64,000 nt of DNA from Microglena sp. YARC (GCA_022414725.1 CM039462.1:179236404-179300403); one strand, 5' to 3'. Shown: positions 12,440-22,640, numbered from the stretch's first letter. The notes: generated by a model not told the origin, from the letters alone. Numbers and translations: made by a program.

Positions 12440-13015
12440 TGTTGTTACTTTCTGTACTTTTGGAACTACTGTTTTATCCATGCTATCTTGGGTGCGTGCA
12501 CGGTTCAATGGCTGGTGTCTGGGTGTGGCAGTGGTACTTTCTGTACTTTTGAAACTACTGTTTTATCCATGCTATCTTGGGTGCACATGTCAATGTGGAA
12601 CGGCAAATCATATGATGTTGACCAAATACGAGTATGTAATCTTATGATATCATACAAAAATCATATGATTTAATATCATATGATATGGTTCCCCAGGCCA
12701 AAGTAACTTAGTCAGACCGCCGGCATCATATGATATCATATGATGACATGATATCATTTGATATCATCTTGCCGATCCCTACATATCAATGGCTGGCGCT
12801 TGGGTATCGCAACGGTACTTTCTGTACTTTTGAAACTACTGTTTTATCCACGCTAACTTGGGAGCGTGCACGGTTCAATGGCTGGTGTCTGGGTGTCAAT
12901 AAGGTACTTTCTGAACTTTTGAAACTACTGTTTTATCCACGCTCTCTTGGGAGCGTGCACGGTTCAATGGCTGGTGTCTGGGTGTCAATAAGGTACTTTC
13001 TGTACTTTTGAAACT
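12440..13015 (+). repeat. 89-bp tandem repeat, five copies in two blocks
   Basis: The marker tactttctgtacttttg (one copy has tactttctgaacttttg) starts at 12446, 12535, 12816, 12905 and 12994, so the period is 89 bp within each block. The unit continues aaactactgttttatcc and gcgtgcacggttcaatggct. The two blocks are separated by a palindrome-rich insertion at 12604-12775. Short open frames over this interval follow the repeat and are not genes. Confidence 0.85.
12604..12775 (+). repeat. ATCATATGAT palindrome cluster, left member of an inverted pair
   Basis: Repeated catatgatatcatatgat-type palindromes, including gacatgatatcat. The stretch at 12720-12770 matches the reverse complement of about 13079-13140, including the non-palindromic ggcatcatatg edge. 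It separates two blocks of the 89-bp repeat, which suggests insertion of a small palindromic element. Confidence 0.65.
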
Positions 13016-13074
13016 AATGATTAACCACCCAAGCACTTGGTCTCACCCCCCCTCTTATACCAAAAAAAGGAACG

Positions 13075-13245
13075 TCAATATGATATCATATGATATCATG
13101 TCATCATACGATATCATATGATATCATATGATGCCAGCAGTCTGACTCCTGGGCTAAAGTTACCATTTATATACAATATCATATGATGCAACTTGTATGA
13201 TATCATATGATATCATACACGCCTTTGGTAAAAAAACATATGATA
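13075..13245 (-). repeat. ATCATATGAT palindrome cluster, right member of an inverted pair
   Basis: Same palindromic words as at 12604-12775, arranged in the opposite direction. The flanking agtcagac-like sequence is also shared in reverse complement. It lies just upstream of the ShK-like exon. Confidence 0.65.
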
Positions 13246-13305
13246 TGCCGGTCTCTATATAACAACCAATCTACTGGTTCCATCACCCTTTCCCTTCCCA
13301 TGCAG

Positions 13306-14739
13306 ACTTCTCAAGCACTCTGACTGATGGTGGTGATGGTGGAGGTCAAACTAAAAGTCCAACCAAGCCGACCAGGAAGAAGAATCCACCAAGACCCAAA
13401 AAGAAGCAAGGTTGCAAAAACACTGGACAAAGCAAGAAGTACTGCAAGGTTTGGGCCAAGTGAGTCATGCGAGTCATTAGTCATTCAAGTCAGTCAAGTC
13501 ATGAGTCTGTTTAGGGTTAGGGTTTACGGGTTCAAGGTTTGGGCCAAGTGAGTCATGCGAGACATTAGTCAGTCAAGTCAGTCAATTCATGAGTCTGTTT
13601 AGGGTAAGGATTTACGGGGTTAGGGTTGGAGCCAAGTGAGTCAGACGGTCTGTTTAGGGTTAGGGTTTCAGGAACGCCCCCTCAATCTAGTCAGAAATAC
13701 CCCCCCAAACTGGTCAGAAATGCCCCCCCCCCCCCCCCCCCCCCCAAGCTAGTCAAAAATGCCCCCCCAAATATTGAGAAATCCCCCCCCTCAAATTGAG
13801 TGAGAAATGCCCCCCCAAACTAGTGAGAAATGCCCCCCCTAAACTAGTCAAAAATGCCCTCCCAAATTAGTCAGAAATGCCCCCCAAACTATTCAGAAAT
13901 GCCCTCCAAAGTTGGTCAGAAATGCCCTCCTCCCCCCCCCCCCCCCCCCCCCCCAGTAGTCAGAAATTCCCCCCGAAACTATTCAGAAATGCCCTCCAAA
14001 ATTGGTCAGAAATGCCCTCCTCCCCCCCCCCCCCCCAGTAATCAGAAATTCCCCCCCAAAATATTCAGAAATGCCCTCCAAAATTAGTCAGAAATGCCCT
14101 CCACCCCCCCCCCCCCCCCAGTAGTCAGAAAGGCCTCCCCAAACTAGTTAAAAATGCCCCCCAAAATAGTCAGAAATGCACCCCCCCACACACACACCCT
14201 TCCAATTGTTTTAGTAAGAAATGCCCCCCCAAATTGAGTGACGAGGTGCAACCTTGGAGCGATGCCCTGCCTTCCAAATCCCAGGGGCTCCATGCGTTGC
14301 GTGAAGCGAGGAGCCTGGAGGGTTTGGGAGGGGGGGATTTCTGACTATTTTAGCCAGCCCCATGCATTGCCATGCAGGGACAGGATGGCGATGGAATGGC
14401 GAATTGGCGTCGCGTCGTTGGGAAAAACAATGTCGACCTTGTATGAAAGTATGTTACACTCCAGGGGTATTTTTACTTGCCCAACCATGATAGGAATGGC
14501 TTAAAAGAAAAAGCACTGATGAACTGAATCCCAAACAATCGTTTTCCCGATGGGGGCTCTGAGTTCGTGCTGCAGTGATCATTCATGTATACAATATAAA
14601 TGCAGTTATATGATGCAATAATGCAATTCTAACCTGTGTGCACCTGTTTCTCCTGTGCAGTCAATTTGGCTACTGTAACGACCGGGAGTACAAGCAGTAC
14701 ATGTCTACCTTCTGCAAGAAGGCTTGCAAACTGTGCTAG
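13306..14739 (+). CDS. 3' end of a gene encoding a C-terminal ShK-like (ShKT) six-cysteine domain; two exons
   Basis: Two exons are proposed: 13306-13459 and 14661-14739, with stop TAG at 14737-14739. The first follows a pyrimidine-rich acceptor (ccctttcccttcccatgcag) and ends at a GTGAGT donor; the second follows tttctcctgtgcag. Phase is preserved across the 1,201-bp intron. Exon 1 encodes a Gly/Asp-rich stretch, a Lys/Pro-rich basic stretch, then cysteines at 13413 and 13443 with K-V-W-A after the second. Exon 2 supplies cysteines at 14674, 14713, 14725 and 14734, with Y-M upstream of C-x3-C-x2-C and an immediate stop. The C..WA..G.C...YM...C-x3-C-x2-C order is that of ShKT domains, which often close secreted or cell-wall enzymes such as algal prolyl 4-hydroxylases; C1-C2, C2-C3 and C3-C4 spacings are slightly longer than usual. 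Upstream exons are not identified. Domain similarity does not imply a toxin; the host protein is unknown. Confidence 0.6.
13449..13665 (+). repeat. exon-end/splice-donor segment present three times
   Basis: The stretch aaggtttgggccaagtgagt, which spans the last codons of the first ShK exon and its GTGAGT donor, recurs with downstream intron sequence at about 13449, 13534 and (degenerate: gttggagccaagtgagtcag) 13624. The period is about 86 bp. The copies also contain tttagggttaggg words. Copies two and three lie within the intron and could act as competing donors. Confidence 0.75.
13668..14237 (+). repeat. C-rich intronic minisatellite
   Basis: Irregular units of the form gtcagaaatgccccccaaa + ctagt or attagt fill half of the ShK-gene intron. 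They are interrupted by pure C runs of about 23 near 13723, and similar runs near 13932, 14023 and 14104. The minus strand is correspondingly poly-G. Run lengths are likely unreliable in the assembly. The remainder of the intron (14238-14660) is unique sequence with no recognised feature. Confidence 0.85.
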
Positions 14740-14769
14740 GAGGCACGCTCTGTTTGGTCCCCCAAAGCT

Positions 14770-15830
14770 TGCAGTCAATTGCAGTTCATGGTGGTCACTT
14801 TGGCTACTGTACCAATCGCGAGTATAGAGAGTGCAAGTCTACCTTCTGCATGAAGTCTTGCAAACTGTTATAGGTGGCACGCTCTGCTTGGCCCCCAAAG
14901 CTTGCAGTCAATCACAGTTCATGGTGGTCACTTTGGCTACTGTACCAACCGCGAGTATAGTGAGTGCAAGTCTACCTTTTGCATGAAGTCTTGCAAACTG
15001 TTCTAGGTGGCATGCTCTGCTTGGCCTCCAAAGCTTGCAGTCAATCACAGTTCATGGTGGTTAGTTTGGCTACTGTACCAACCGCGAGTATAGTGAGTGC
15101 AAGTCTACCTTTTGCATGAAGTCTTGCAAACTGTTCTAGGTGGCACGCTCTGCTTGGCCTCCAAAGCTTGTAGTCAATCACAGTTCATGGTGGTTAGTTC
15201 GGCTACTGTACCAACCGGGAGTATAGTGAGTGCAAGTCTACCTTTTGCATGAAGTCTTGCAAACTGTTCTAGGTGGCACGCTCTGCTTGGCCCCCAAAGC
15301 TTGCAGTCAATCACAGTCCATGGTGGTCACTTTGGCTACTGTACCAATTGCGAGTATAGTGAGTGCAAGTCTACCTTGTGCATGAAGTCTTGCAAACTGT
15401 TCTAGGTGGCACGCTCTGCTTGGCCCCCAAAGCTTGCAGTCAATCACAGTCCATGGTGGTCACTTTGGCTACTGTACCAATTGCGAGTATAGTGAGTGCG
15501 TGTCTACCTTCTGCATGAAGTCTTGCAAACTGTTCTAGGTGGCACGCTCTGCTTGGCCCCCAAAGCTTGCAGTCAATCACAGTCCATGGTGGTCACTTTG
15601 GCTACTGTACCAATTGCGAGTATAGTGAGTGCATGTCTGCCTTCTGCATGAAGTCTTGCAAACTGTTCTAGGTGGCACGCTCTGCTTGGCCCCCAAAGCT
15701 TGCAGTCAATCACAGTCCATGGTGGTTAGTTTGGCTACTGTACCAACCGCGAGTACTGGGAGTGCACGCCTAACTTCTGCAAGAAGTCTTGCAAACTGTA
15801 TTAAGAGGCAAGCTCTCCCCGATGTCTGTC
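14770..15830 (+). repeat. 133-bp tandem array of degenerate copies of the last ShK exon
   Basis: ggctactgta marks the original exon at 14668 and eight copies at 14802, 14935, 15068, 15201, 15334, 15467, 15600 and 15733, a period of 133 bp. Each copy retains the reading G-Y-C-x-N-R-E-Y, S-T-F-C and S-C-K-L, then replaces the final cysteine by Phe (ctgttctag) or, in the last copy, Tyr (ctgtattaa). An extra Cys appears before STFC in some copies. The nearest upstream AG sites (cttgcag and atcacag) would not join in the frame used by the true exon, so these copies are probably not translated as alternative ends unless another acceptor is used. Confidence 0.85.
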
Positions 15831-15988
15831 TGTCAGACCGATGTCCAACCGGCGACCGAGACGAAGCCTGACACGTCAGCCAATTGTCTCAAAACTAAGT
15901 AGCTTCAGCCCGCTCCATCCCATTGCCACTTGGTGTTCCGATAGCCAACACTCTCCGCCAATTTCCCCGACGCCACCTAGGACTTGTT
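15815..15988 (-). repeat. dispersed repeat, inverted partner of 11873-12035
   Basis: Reverse-complement homologue of 11873-12035, ending taggacttgt at 15988. A third, near-identical copy lies at about 35930-36108 within the duplicated block B. Confidence 0.6.
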
Positions 15989-16964
15989 TAATGATAAGAG
16001 TAATTAATAATAATTAATTAATTAATGATAATAATAATTAATAATAATCAATCAACTCATCATATCATTTGACCAAGTGTATGACAAGCTAATTCTCTTG
16101 ATTATAAATGTTGTCGATGTGGCCTAATCTTATACCGGTAATCGTTATATTTACCTCGCTAGTGCACAACGTAAAATTGTTGGGGAATTATTAACCACGT
16201 CCACAACATCAACAATGGTGAAAATTAGCTTATCTACTCGGTCAACCATCCCAATGTGTTATGTTCCGACTTATATGTCGTCTTTAGAGTAGGCAAAGTA
16301 CGCACAAGACTAAGTACCCTCCAGGGTGCGTGCTGTCTGTTGCCAGGCGTCGAATCCAGGTTACCCAGGTATGGCCTGCACGCCGCAATGCAGTAGCATG
16401 CAGTACTCATTATATCTCTTTATCAATCGCTCTACAGTGACTATTGTGATCTTCACTATATAGTGAGTGTTGAGTCTGCAGTGTAATCTACAGAACATGA
16501 AACATTGCGTTGCATCAAAGATCTAGACCAAGAGATATATTTGTGATAGAACGACACCTTCGGGTGGGAAGACGGGAAGGAGGAAAGTAACCCGCACAAG
16601 TTTACACGTGGAGGCTTACCTTGTGGTGTTGGACTCACCACCAACACTGGACTGTATCACGCCTCTGGGAGCATCTGATCGATTATCCCTGATCAGGGCT
16701 CGGGCTTAGAACTGCGGCCTCTAAGCGCCTTAGTTAATGAAACAGACCAAACGACAGCTAGTTCTGACAATTTGTAGGATCCTCAGTCAGTGACAGACGA
16801 GCAGTCGCAGTCAGTTCGCTAGACAGACTCCACGCCCGAACACTAAGTTATATAGCACATCCTCAGGCTGTATGTGTTTGTATCTGTCTGACTCAAGTTT
16901 AAATCTGAAATCCAGTTGGCAAATCGTCGTTTTGCTTAAACGTTCTTGTTACATTTCCTCGTTA
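15989..16964. other. spacer between ShK array and LINE-A, no gene seen
   Basis: Begins with a TAAT-rich tract (15989-16065), then about 900 bp of unremarkable mixed sequence. A short inverted repeat (ggtgttggactcaccaccaacac) is near 16625. The 63-codon minus-strand open frame at 16456-16647 matches nothing I recognise. The whole spacer is repeated with very few differences at about 36106-37080. Confidence 0.5.
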
Positions 16965-16989
16965 CAATTGAAATTGAAATTGAAATTGT
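16965..16989 (-). repeat. candidate LINE 3' tail
   Basis: Four repeats of a ttgaaa hexamer on the plus strand, that is a (tttcaa)n tail about 75 bp after the RNase H frame's stop on the minus strand. Short repeat tails are typical LINE 3' ends. The same tail is at 37082-37106 in LINE-B. Confidence 0.4.
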
Positions 16990-17063
16990 TACATCCGTGT
17001 AGAACCGTTACTCACAGGACGTGAAGTTAAGGACACCATAGCGTAAGCCGGAGCTAGCTATAG

Positions 17064-18420
17064 TCACCGTAGGGCCATATCAGTAAAAAGAATTACCACC
17101 GATGCCTGACCGGCAGGCACCGTAGCCACATCAGCCCAGGTGGTTGCATAAATCCCTTTAAGAGGGTGTTGGCCAAGGTGGCAGCTAGTGGGCAGGTTAG
17201 AGGTGATACCTTGTGTAAGGTTAGGTGCTAGGATGCGTGGGGGAATATCTCCCATGGGTGTGCGAGGAGGTTGAACTGTGGGCCAGTAGACATTGTGGCG
17301 GGGGATTTCCCCAGTGTTGTCAGTAAAATTGGTGGAGGCAGGGTGCTCAGCTGCCTTGCGTGCCAGAGTGTCTGCCCTGTCATTTCCAAGGATACCTGTG
17401 TGGGAACGGACTTTACAAAGAGTGGTGTGTGAGCCATGCAGGATGCGTTGAATGAGGTGTTTTTGAATTGATTGCAGAAGTTCAGTATGAATGGAACGGG
17501 TTGTTGTGGTAGGGTCATGAATCATTTTTTTAATAAGTTGAAGAGAGCAGAGGCTGTCTGTATGGAGTGTAAGGGATGTGTCATAGTCAATGTTGAGAAG
17601 GGCTTGGTGGATGGCTACCAGTTCTGCCCTGTTGTTAGTTTTGGTGGCCCCTATTCCCCCAGGGTTGATGGTGTAGCTTTGTCCTGCAGCCGGGACATAT
17701 ACTGCAGCACCTATTTTACTAGAGTGCCCTGGTTTACCTTTTATTAGGCTACCATCTGTGTAGACCTGGAGGCCTGAGGAGGGGGTAGCTAGGTGAGGAC
17801 AAGGGTGAGTAGTGGTAAGAAGAGAGGGAGGAGGGTGTTGGTGGAGTGGAGTTTGCCAAGGATTTTTGGCAAGAGATTTGAGTTTCCGGGGGTAAGTAAT
17901 GACAATGTCAGAGAAGGTAAGAGTGGGAGGTGGAGTGATAGTAGAGGGCTCCCAGGATGAGGAGAGGCTTTGCATGTAGTATGTCCATTGGTCAATAAAA
18001 TCTGGGAGTTTAGGAAAATAGGTATCTTGGCTGTGGGGGTTGCATATAAGGATGAGGTGGAGTTTGTGGGTGGAGGGTGGAGTGCGAGATTTGCTGCCAA
18101 GCCAAATTTCAGAGGTAGTATAAAATTCAGACTGTGGTCTGGAGTCAATATAGTGAATCCAGGAGTGGTGGAGGAGGGTTTTGTAAGGGGCAGCAAGGTT
18201 GTCAGGGAGGAGCATCAGGGTGCAGGTAGGGCTGAGAGTATTTTCAGCATGGTCAGCACTGGCTAGGGCCCACCTTAGAGCTTGGTGTGGTTGTGTCGTG
18301 GAGTTAGGAATGTCCACCAGTGAGCCCCCAGTCCAGATGGTAAGAAAGGGGTCTTGGTTGGAGCCAAAGAACTGATCAGCAGGGCTGGTAGAAGAGAAGC
18401 TGGTGAGGCTTTGGTCGTAG
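17064..18420 (-). pseudogene. LINE-A RNase H domain (frameshifted from RT, 3' end deleted)
   Basis: Encodes the RNase HI-type domain of the LINE polyprotein, which removes RNA from the RNA-DNA hybrid. Counting from the ATG at 18317, the acidic residues are D188 (VYTDGS), E232 (NNRAEL), D254 (HTDSL) and D313 (GNDRAD), with H306 in RSHTG; all expected catalytic positions are present. The frame is continuous with the reverse transcriptase in LINE-B but shifted here because the run at about 18424-18427 has four g where LINE-B has five. At its C-terminus the reading runs through the deletion point (17129-17132) directly into what was 3' non-coding sequence, giving an artificial VATVPAGQASV end. 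The zinc-knuckle and endonuclease that follow in LINE-B are absent. Confidence 0.85.
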
Positions 18421-21336
18421 CTAAGGGGTTAGAAGTACGATGGTGAGTAATGCCCAGAGCAGCTGCTGCTTGGTAGAGAAAAGGAGAAAGAGTGTTGGTA
18501 GCAGCAGGAGCAGCTCTGTATCTGGTGAAGAGGGCAGCTAAGTCAGTGTGGTATGTTCCTCCTTGGGTCAGTTGGTTCCATTTGGTAGGGTGGTGATTTT
18601 TGAAGTGGTCATAGTTTTGTTTGAGAGAGGTTAGTCTGTCGTTGGGAATGTGCCCAAGACAGTGACCAGTGGGGCTATAAAGATATGAAACGTTGGTGTG
18701 TGTGTGTGTGGATTGGTCATCCAGAGTGGTGAGGATGCCTGTTTGTATAATGTAGGCTGAGGGTGGTTGAATGTCCCAGTCTGGGTGCCTGTCGTGTGTG
18801 TCAATTTTCAGAAGTTTGTGAACAAGGTTGTGGTTGTCAGCATTAAATCCTGGGGAGGTGGCCCATTGGCCTTGTTGTTGAAGGTTAGTTAGGTGGGTGT
18901 CCTTCCTAGGGTTGAGGTGTGTGGTTAATGGGGGAGTAGTTTTAAAAGTGTGGGTTAATTGGTCGTATGCTGGTTGTCCCAAAAGTTCAACAAGGTGAGA
19001 CGCATGGTGAGATTGGGGTTTCCAATGTATGGTGGAGGTAGTGGAGGTAAGAGATGTGCTGTGGTGGATGCTGTATCCCATGTGTGTGTAGGAGTTGATA
19101 TGTTCTTTGTGCATGATGGTTGGGGCCCATTGAACGTGGACAACAGTGGAAGTGACTAGTTTGTCGTCGTTGTAGGAGCGCTTGCCCCGCCAGCTCGTGA
19201 TGTGCAGGGCTTTGTATTGGGATCCGTAGGTAAGGTGGAGCAGGCGCGCCGGTGGTGCAGGTGCGCTGCTGTCGGGGGATGTCATGGCCTCGCGGATCCT
19301 GTCAGGGTGTGAGGTGGGAGTTATTCTATATGCACGGTAAAATTTAGAGGTGGAGGAGTGACGGATCCAGGATTTGCACAAGTAGTGGCGTGCTGCCCAG
19401 GTGGCATCACTGCTGGGGCAGCCCCATGCTTGGTGCGCGTGACTGCCTTCGGTCTGCGTGGGCCACGCCCACCATTGGTTTCCTTCCAGGTCCCCAATGG
19501 AATCCGCCTCGTAGTCTGCGTCAGTAACAGTGGCGTGAGGTTGGTAACGCTGGGTGGGTGGGGTGGAGGGTTCAATAGAAGCAGGAGATTTAACGTTATC
19601 GGTTGTGTTCTGCGCAATTGCGTAACCGGGCGCAAGTTGTCGGTGTGAGAGGGGAAGTGGGTCAGAGTGTATTGGGGAGGCGACAGTTTGGAGGGAGGAG
19701 AGGTGAGCGGTGAGGCGGTTCAGGGACCGTTTGTGGTGTTTAGTAACTTTGTGTAAGGTGATAAGAGAGAGATCTGTAGTGCTGACAAGGTGAGTTCCCA
19801 TGGGGGTGACCAGGTCATGGTATGAATAGATGGCCAGGTCATGGAATGGAGTCATGAGTGATACAGGGATTGCCTGTGGAGGGAGAGGAAGAGAGTGTAT
19901 GTTAAGTTTGTCAAGAAGTTCTGTGTCATTCCAAGAAATTGATATGTCAGATTTTTTAATAATTTCCAGCTGGCGGGCTAGGGACATATACTTAAGTTGC
20001 TTGCGGGATAGAGAGAGAGGATCTAGAGTGGTCATGGTGGAAGTTGATTTATTAAGGAGAGCTCTAGTGAGGATTCCCAGGTGACCTTGGTCGTTCATGG
20101 ACTGGGTGGGGGCTGTTGCAGTAATCTGGGTGTATTCAGTGAGTAGGGAGGGCACCCCTAGTCCTGCCTCTGTTTTAGGGAGGTGGAGTGCTCTTGTCGG
20201 AAAAGATCTGGGAAGGGAGCAACAGAGTTTAACTGTTTTTAATACTGCTCTGTCAATGACGTGAATGTCGGTTAGTGAGAAGGGAGCTACTATCATGGGG
20301 TATTTAATAGCTGCTCTGACACATTGTGAAATTATTCGTAAGCATTGGGTGGGGGTTGCCCTGTTTTTAGCTTTGGTGAGGATACTCAGCCCTTTATTGT
20401 GAATGGTTTCAATAGTAGAGTGGAGTTGAGTTTTCCAATTTAAGGTAAGTGAGATGTGAACCCCCAAGTATTTGTAGGCTTGGTCAGGCGGCTGGTAGGT
20501 AGCATAGGAGTTTCCTAGTGGAATTTTATCTAGCCTTTGTTTGAGAGTGTTGTTGTGAGTAGGTTGAGAGGGGTGTGATTTGTGGAGTATGCCACTGACC
20601 ACACATTTGGTGGCGTTAAGAGGAATGCCCGACCAGATGCTAAAAGTTTGAACTTTACCACATTGGATGCGAAGGTCCTCTGAGCTGCCGGTTAGGACAG
20701 CAGTGTCGTCAGCATACCCCAAGCTGCTGGTGTGGTGTTCATCTGCTGTTTCGGAGGGTAGGGATGCTGCTCTGTATCCTCGTCCCCCAGAACGGAGCCA
20801 TCTGTGTAGGGGTTCTAGAAAGATAATGAAGAGTAGGGGGGAGAGAGTATCCCCCTGGATGATGCCCCTAGTGATGGGGATGGGGGAGCCAGGTGTATTG
20901 TTAAGGAGAATATGTGTAGTAGAGTTTGTGTAGATTCCTTTAATAGTGTATATAGTGTCGTGGGTGTAACCCAAGCTGTGCATGATGCAGAGAAGTTTTT
21001 GGTGATCAATCATGTTAAAAGCAGAGCTAAAGTCGAAGTAGGCAGCATAGAGGTCCTGGTGGAAGAGGGCAGCGTCCTCAATGTTGTGGAGTAGGTTCAA
21101 GAGTTGTCTATAGGTACTTTTGTCTTTTCTGAAACCTTCTTGGCAGGCGCTAAGAATGTGGTTGGTTTCAGAGTAGGTAGTAATAGTGTTAGTAACAAGG
21201 GAGGTCCAGAGTTTGGCTACATCATTGTTAAGGCCTATTGGCCTGTAGTTTTGAGGTAAGCAAGGATCTGATTTTTTGTAGAGCATGACTGTGTGTGAGG
21301 TTTTCCAGCAGTCTGGTGTTTCTCCCAGGATCCATA
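18275..21336 (-). CDS. LINE-A reverse transcriptase and linker region
   Basis: Non-LTR reverse transcriptase. From the ATG at 21286, motifs in order are QNYRPIGL (residues 12-19), GFRKDKST (51-58), AYFDFSSAF with catalytic D85, RGIIQGDTLSPLL (140-152) and LGYADDTAV with catalytic D193-D194. The polymerase extends upstream to the copia-1 insertion at 21341; the missing motif-0 part (KATGPDGIPNELL) lies on the other side of copia-1 near 28370. After the RT thumb there is a long linker of several hundred residues, rich in His, Thr and Pro, with no domain I can name, ending where the frame shifts at about 18424. The polymerase motifs are intact, so this is a well-preserved copy interrupted mainly by the nested insertion. 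Confidence 0.9.
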
Positions 21337-21341
21337 CTAGC

Positions 21342-21681
21342 TATCAGCTTGAAATCACTCCGGTAGAGTGGACAGTAGATTAAAGCAGCGGAACAGACGC
21401 ACCGATCTATACACGGAGACAAGGATGACGTTACAGACACAGGAGACCCATAAAGGGGCACCTGTGGTGAAAGGAGACGGTAGACAGGAACCTAACAGGG
21501 TACAGATCAGACCGTAGGAGACAGGAGATCAGAACGTAGGTGACAGGAAGCTGTCACTGAGTCATCTCAAGATGACTCAGTCCCACGGGAAGCTGGCTCA
21601 GGAGAGCCGATAGTTCTAAGGGAGTACATAAGTAGTCACCAAGTCATAAAACGCGTGAGAGCACCGCTATACATGCTGATA
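21342..21681 (-). repeat. copia-1 3' LTR
   Basis: 340 bp, identical to 27972-28311 except for one base. It contains a short palindromic word pair tgagtcatct / agatgactca near 21558-21578 on the plus strand. The family's other LTRs (29658, 32987, 43733, 46835) are clearly related but diverged. Confidence 0.95.
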
Positions 21682-21691
21682 CTCCACCTAT
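21682..21691 (-). other. copia-1 polypurine tract
   Basis: On the minus strand, ataggtggag lies directly before the 3' LTR. The same ccataggtggag word occurs a second time about 45 bp upstream, as it does in copia-2. This is the expected primer site for plus-strand DNA synthesis. Confidence 0.7.
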
Positions 21692-22076
21692 GACACAGGT
21701 GACATACAATAGTACTACTCCACCTATGGCACTGGTGACATAGAACTATATGTAACAAATTAAATAAAAAAAAAAAAAATCAAAGAACTCCGGAAAAAAA
21801 AATCGAGAGAAACTTCAAATGAAACCCAAAGGGTGTAAGGAAGGTATGAAGCAAGGCAAAGAACCAAAATTTGCCAAGTGGATATAAGAGGACAACTAAA
21901 TATCAAAGTCGGGTAACAACGGTATAGAAAACCCGATCCGGGAATAGGAACCTAATGCCAATCAATGATAACTTAAAGAAACTCTAAATGTAACCAAAGA
22001 AAACCTAAAATGTAACCAAAAATTCCAGAATACATGTAACCAAAATTCTAGAATACATGTAACCAAAAAAATTGGT
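21692..22076 (-). other. copia-1 3' untranslated region
   Basis: Non-coding stretch between the RNase H stop and the polypurine tract, with an A-rich run at about 21765-21780. A block including cggatcgggttttctatacc (minus strand) is shared with copia-2 at about 32530-32565 and copia-3 at about 46363-46386, showing common ancestry of the 3' ends. Confidence 0.7.
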
Positions 22077-22640
22077 TTAAGGAGAAGCAGTCATTCCAAA
22101 CATGCGAATGAAACGCCAGAACACCATAGGATCAAGGGGCTTGGTGAAGGGGTCAGCACAGTTGTCCTTAGTGTTAACATAGGCAACATCCACCTGGCCA
22201 TCCTCCACCAGCTCCTGGATATAGTGATGGATGACATCAATGTGCTTGTTGCGAGGGAGCAGCTGACAGTCATTGGCCCAGCTCAAGGACCCCAAGTTGT
22301 CACCCTGAATGGTGACCAGGTCACAAGGCAGCCCTAGATCAATTCTCAACTTTTTCAACCATTGCACCTCCCGGGCAGTCTGAGACAGGGCCTGATACTC
22401 AGCCTCACTGGAGCTAACAGCAACAGTGGGTTGCCTTTTGCTCATCCAGTTCACAAGGCAGCCACCAGCAAGCACAGCATAGCCAGTCTGAGATCTCCTG
22501 TCAGACCCATCATCAGCAAAGGATGAGTCACTAAAGACAGTAAAAGAGAAACCAGGGCTGTGAATGTAAGTGAGGCCCAGATGGGAATGTTCTCTCAAAT
22601 ACAAAAGCAAGCGCTTGGCTGCAGCCCACAGGGGGGCAGT
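22077..22640 (-). pseudogene. copia-1 RNase H domain (frameshifted from RT)
   Basis: Copia-type RNase H ending the polyprotein. Recognisable motifs are VFSDSSFADDGSDRRSQTGY with the first acidic residue, WMSKRQ, SSSEAEYQAL with the second, and the H-I-D-V-x-x-H-Y and CADPFTKPL motifs characteristic of copia pol ends. The frame is offset from the RT frame, with the shift near 22626-22645 in a run of six g on the plus strand; a homopolymer miscount in the assembly would explain it. Stop TAA-type end at 22077, about 385 bp before the polypurine tract. Confidence 0.85.

Noticed and set aside
13505..13670. Interstitial telomere from tttagggttaggg words
   Set aside because: Only two units at a time, embedded in an 86-bp duplicated segment; too short to indicate a telomere fusion.
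13306..14739. Calling the ShK-like gene a toxin
   Set aside because: ShKT domains are common in non-toxin enzymes and matrix proteins. Only the 3' end is visible and no secretion signal or venom context is present.
16320..16400. tRNA-like words (gcgtcgaatcc)
   Set aside because: Resembles a B box by two mismatches but no cloverleaf or A box can be drawn around it.
17472..21094. Plus-strand open frames across LINE-A
   Set aside because: Antisense shadows of RT and RNase H coding sequence, repeated identically in LINE-B.
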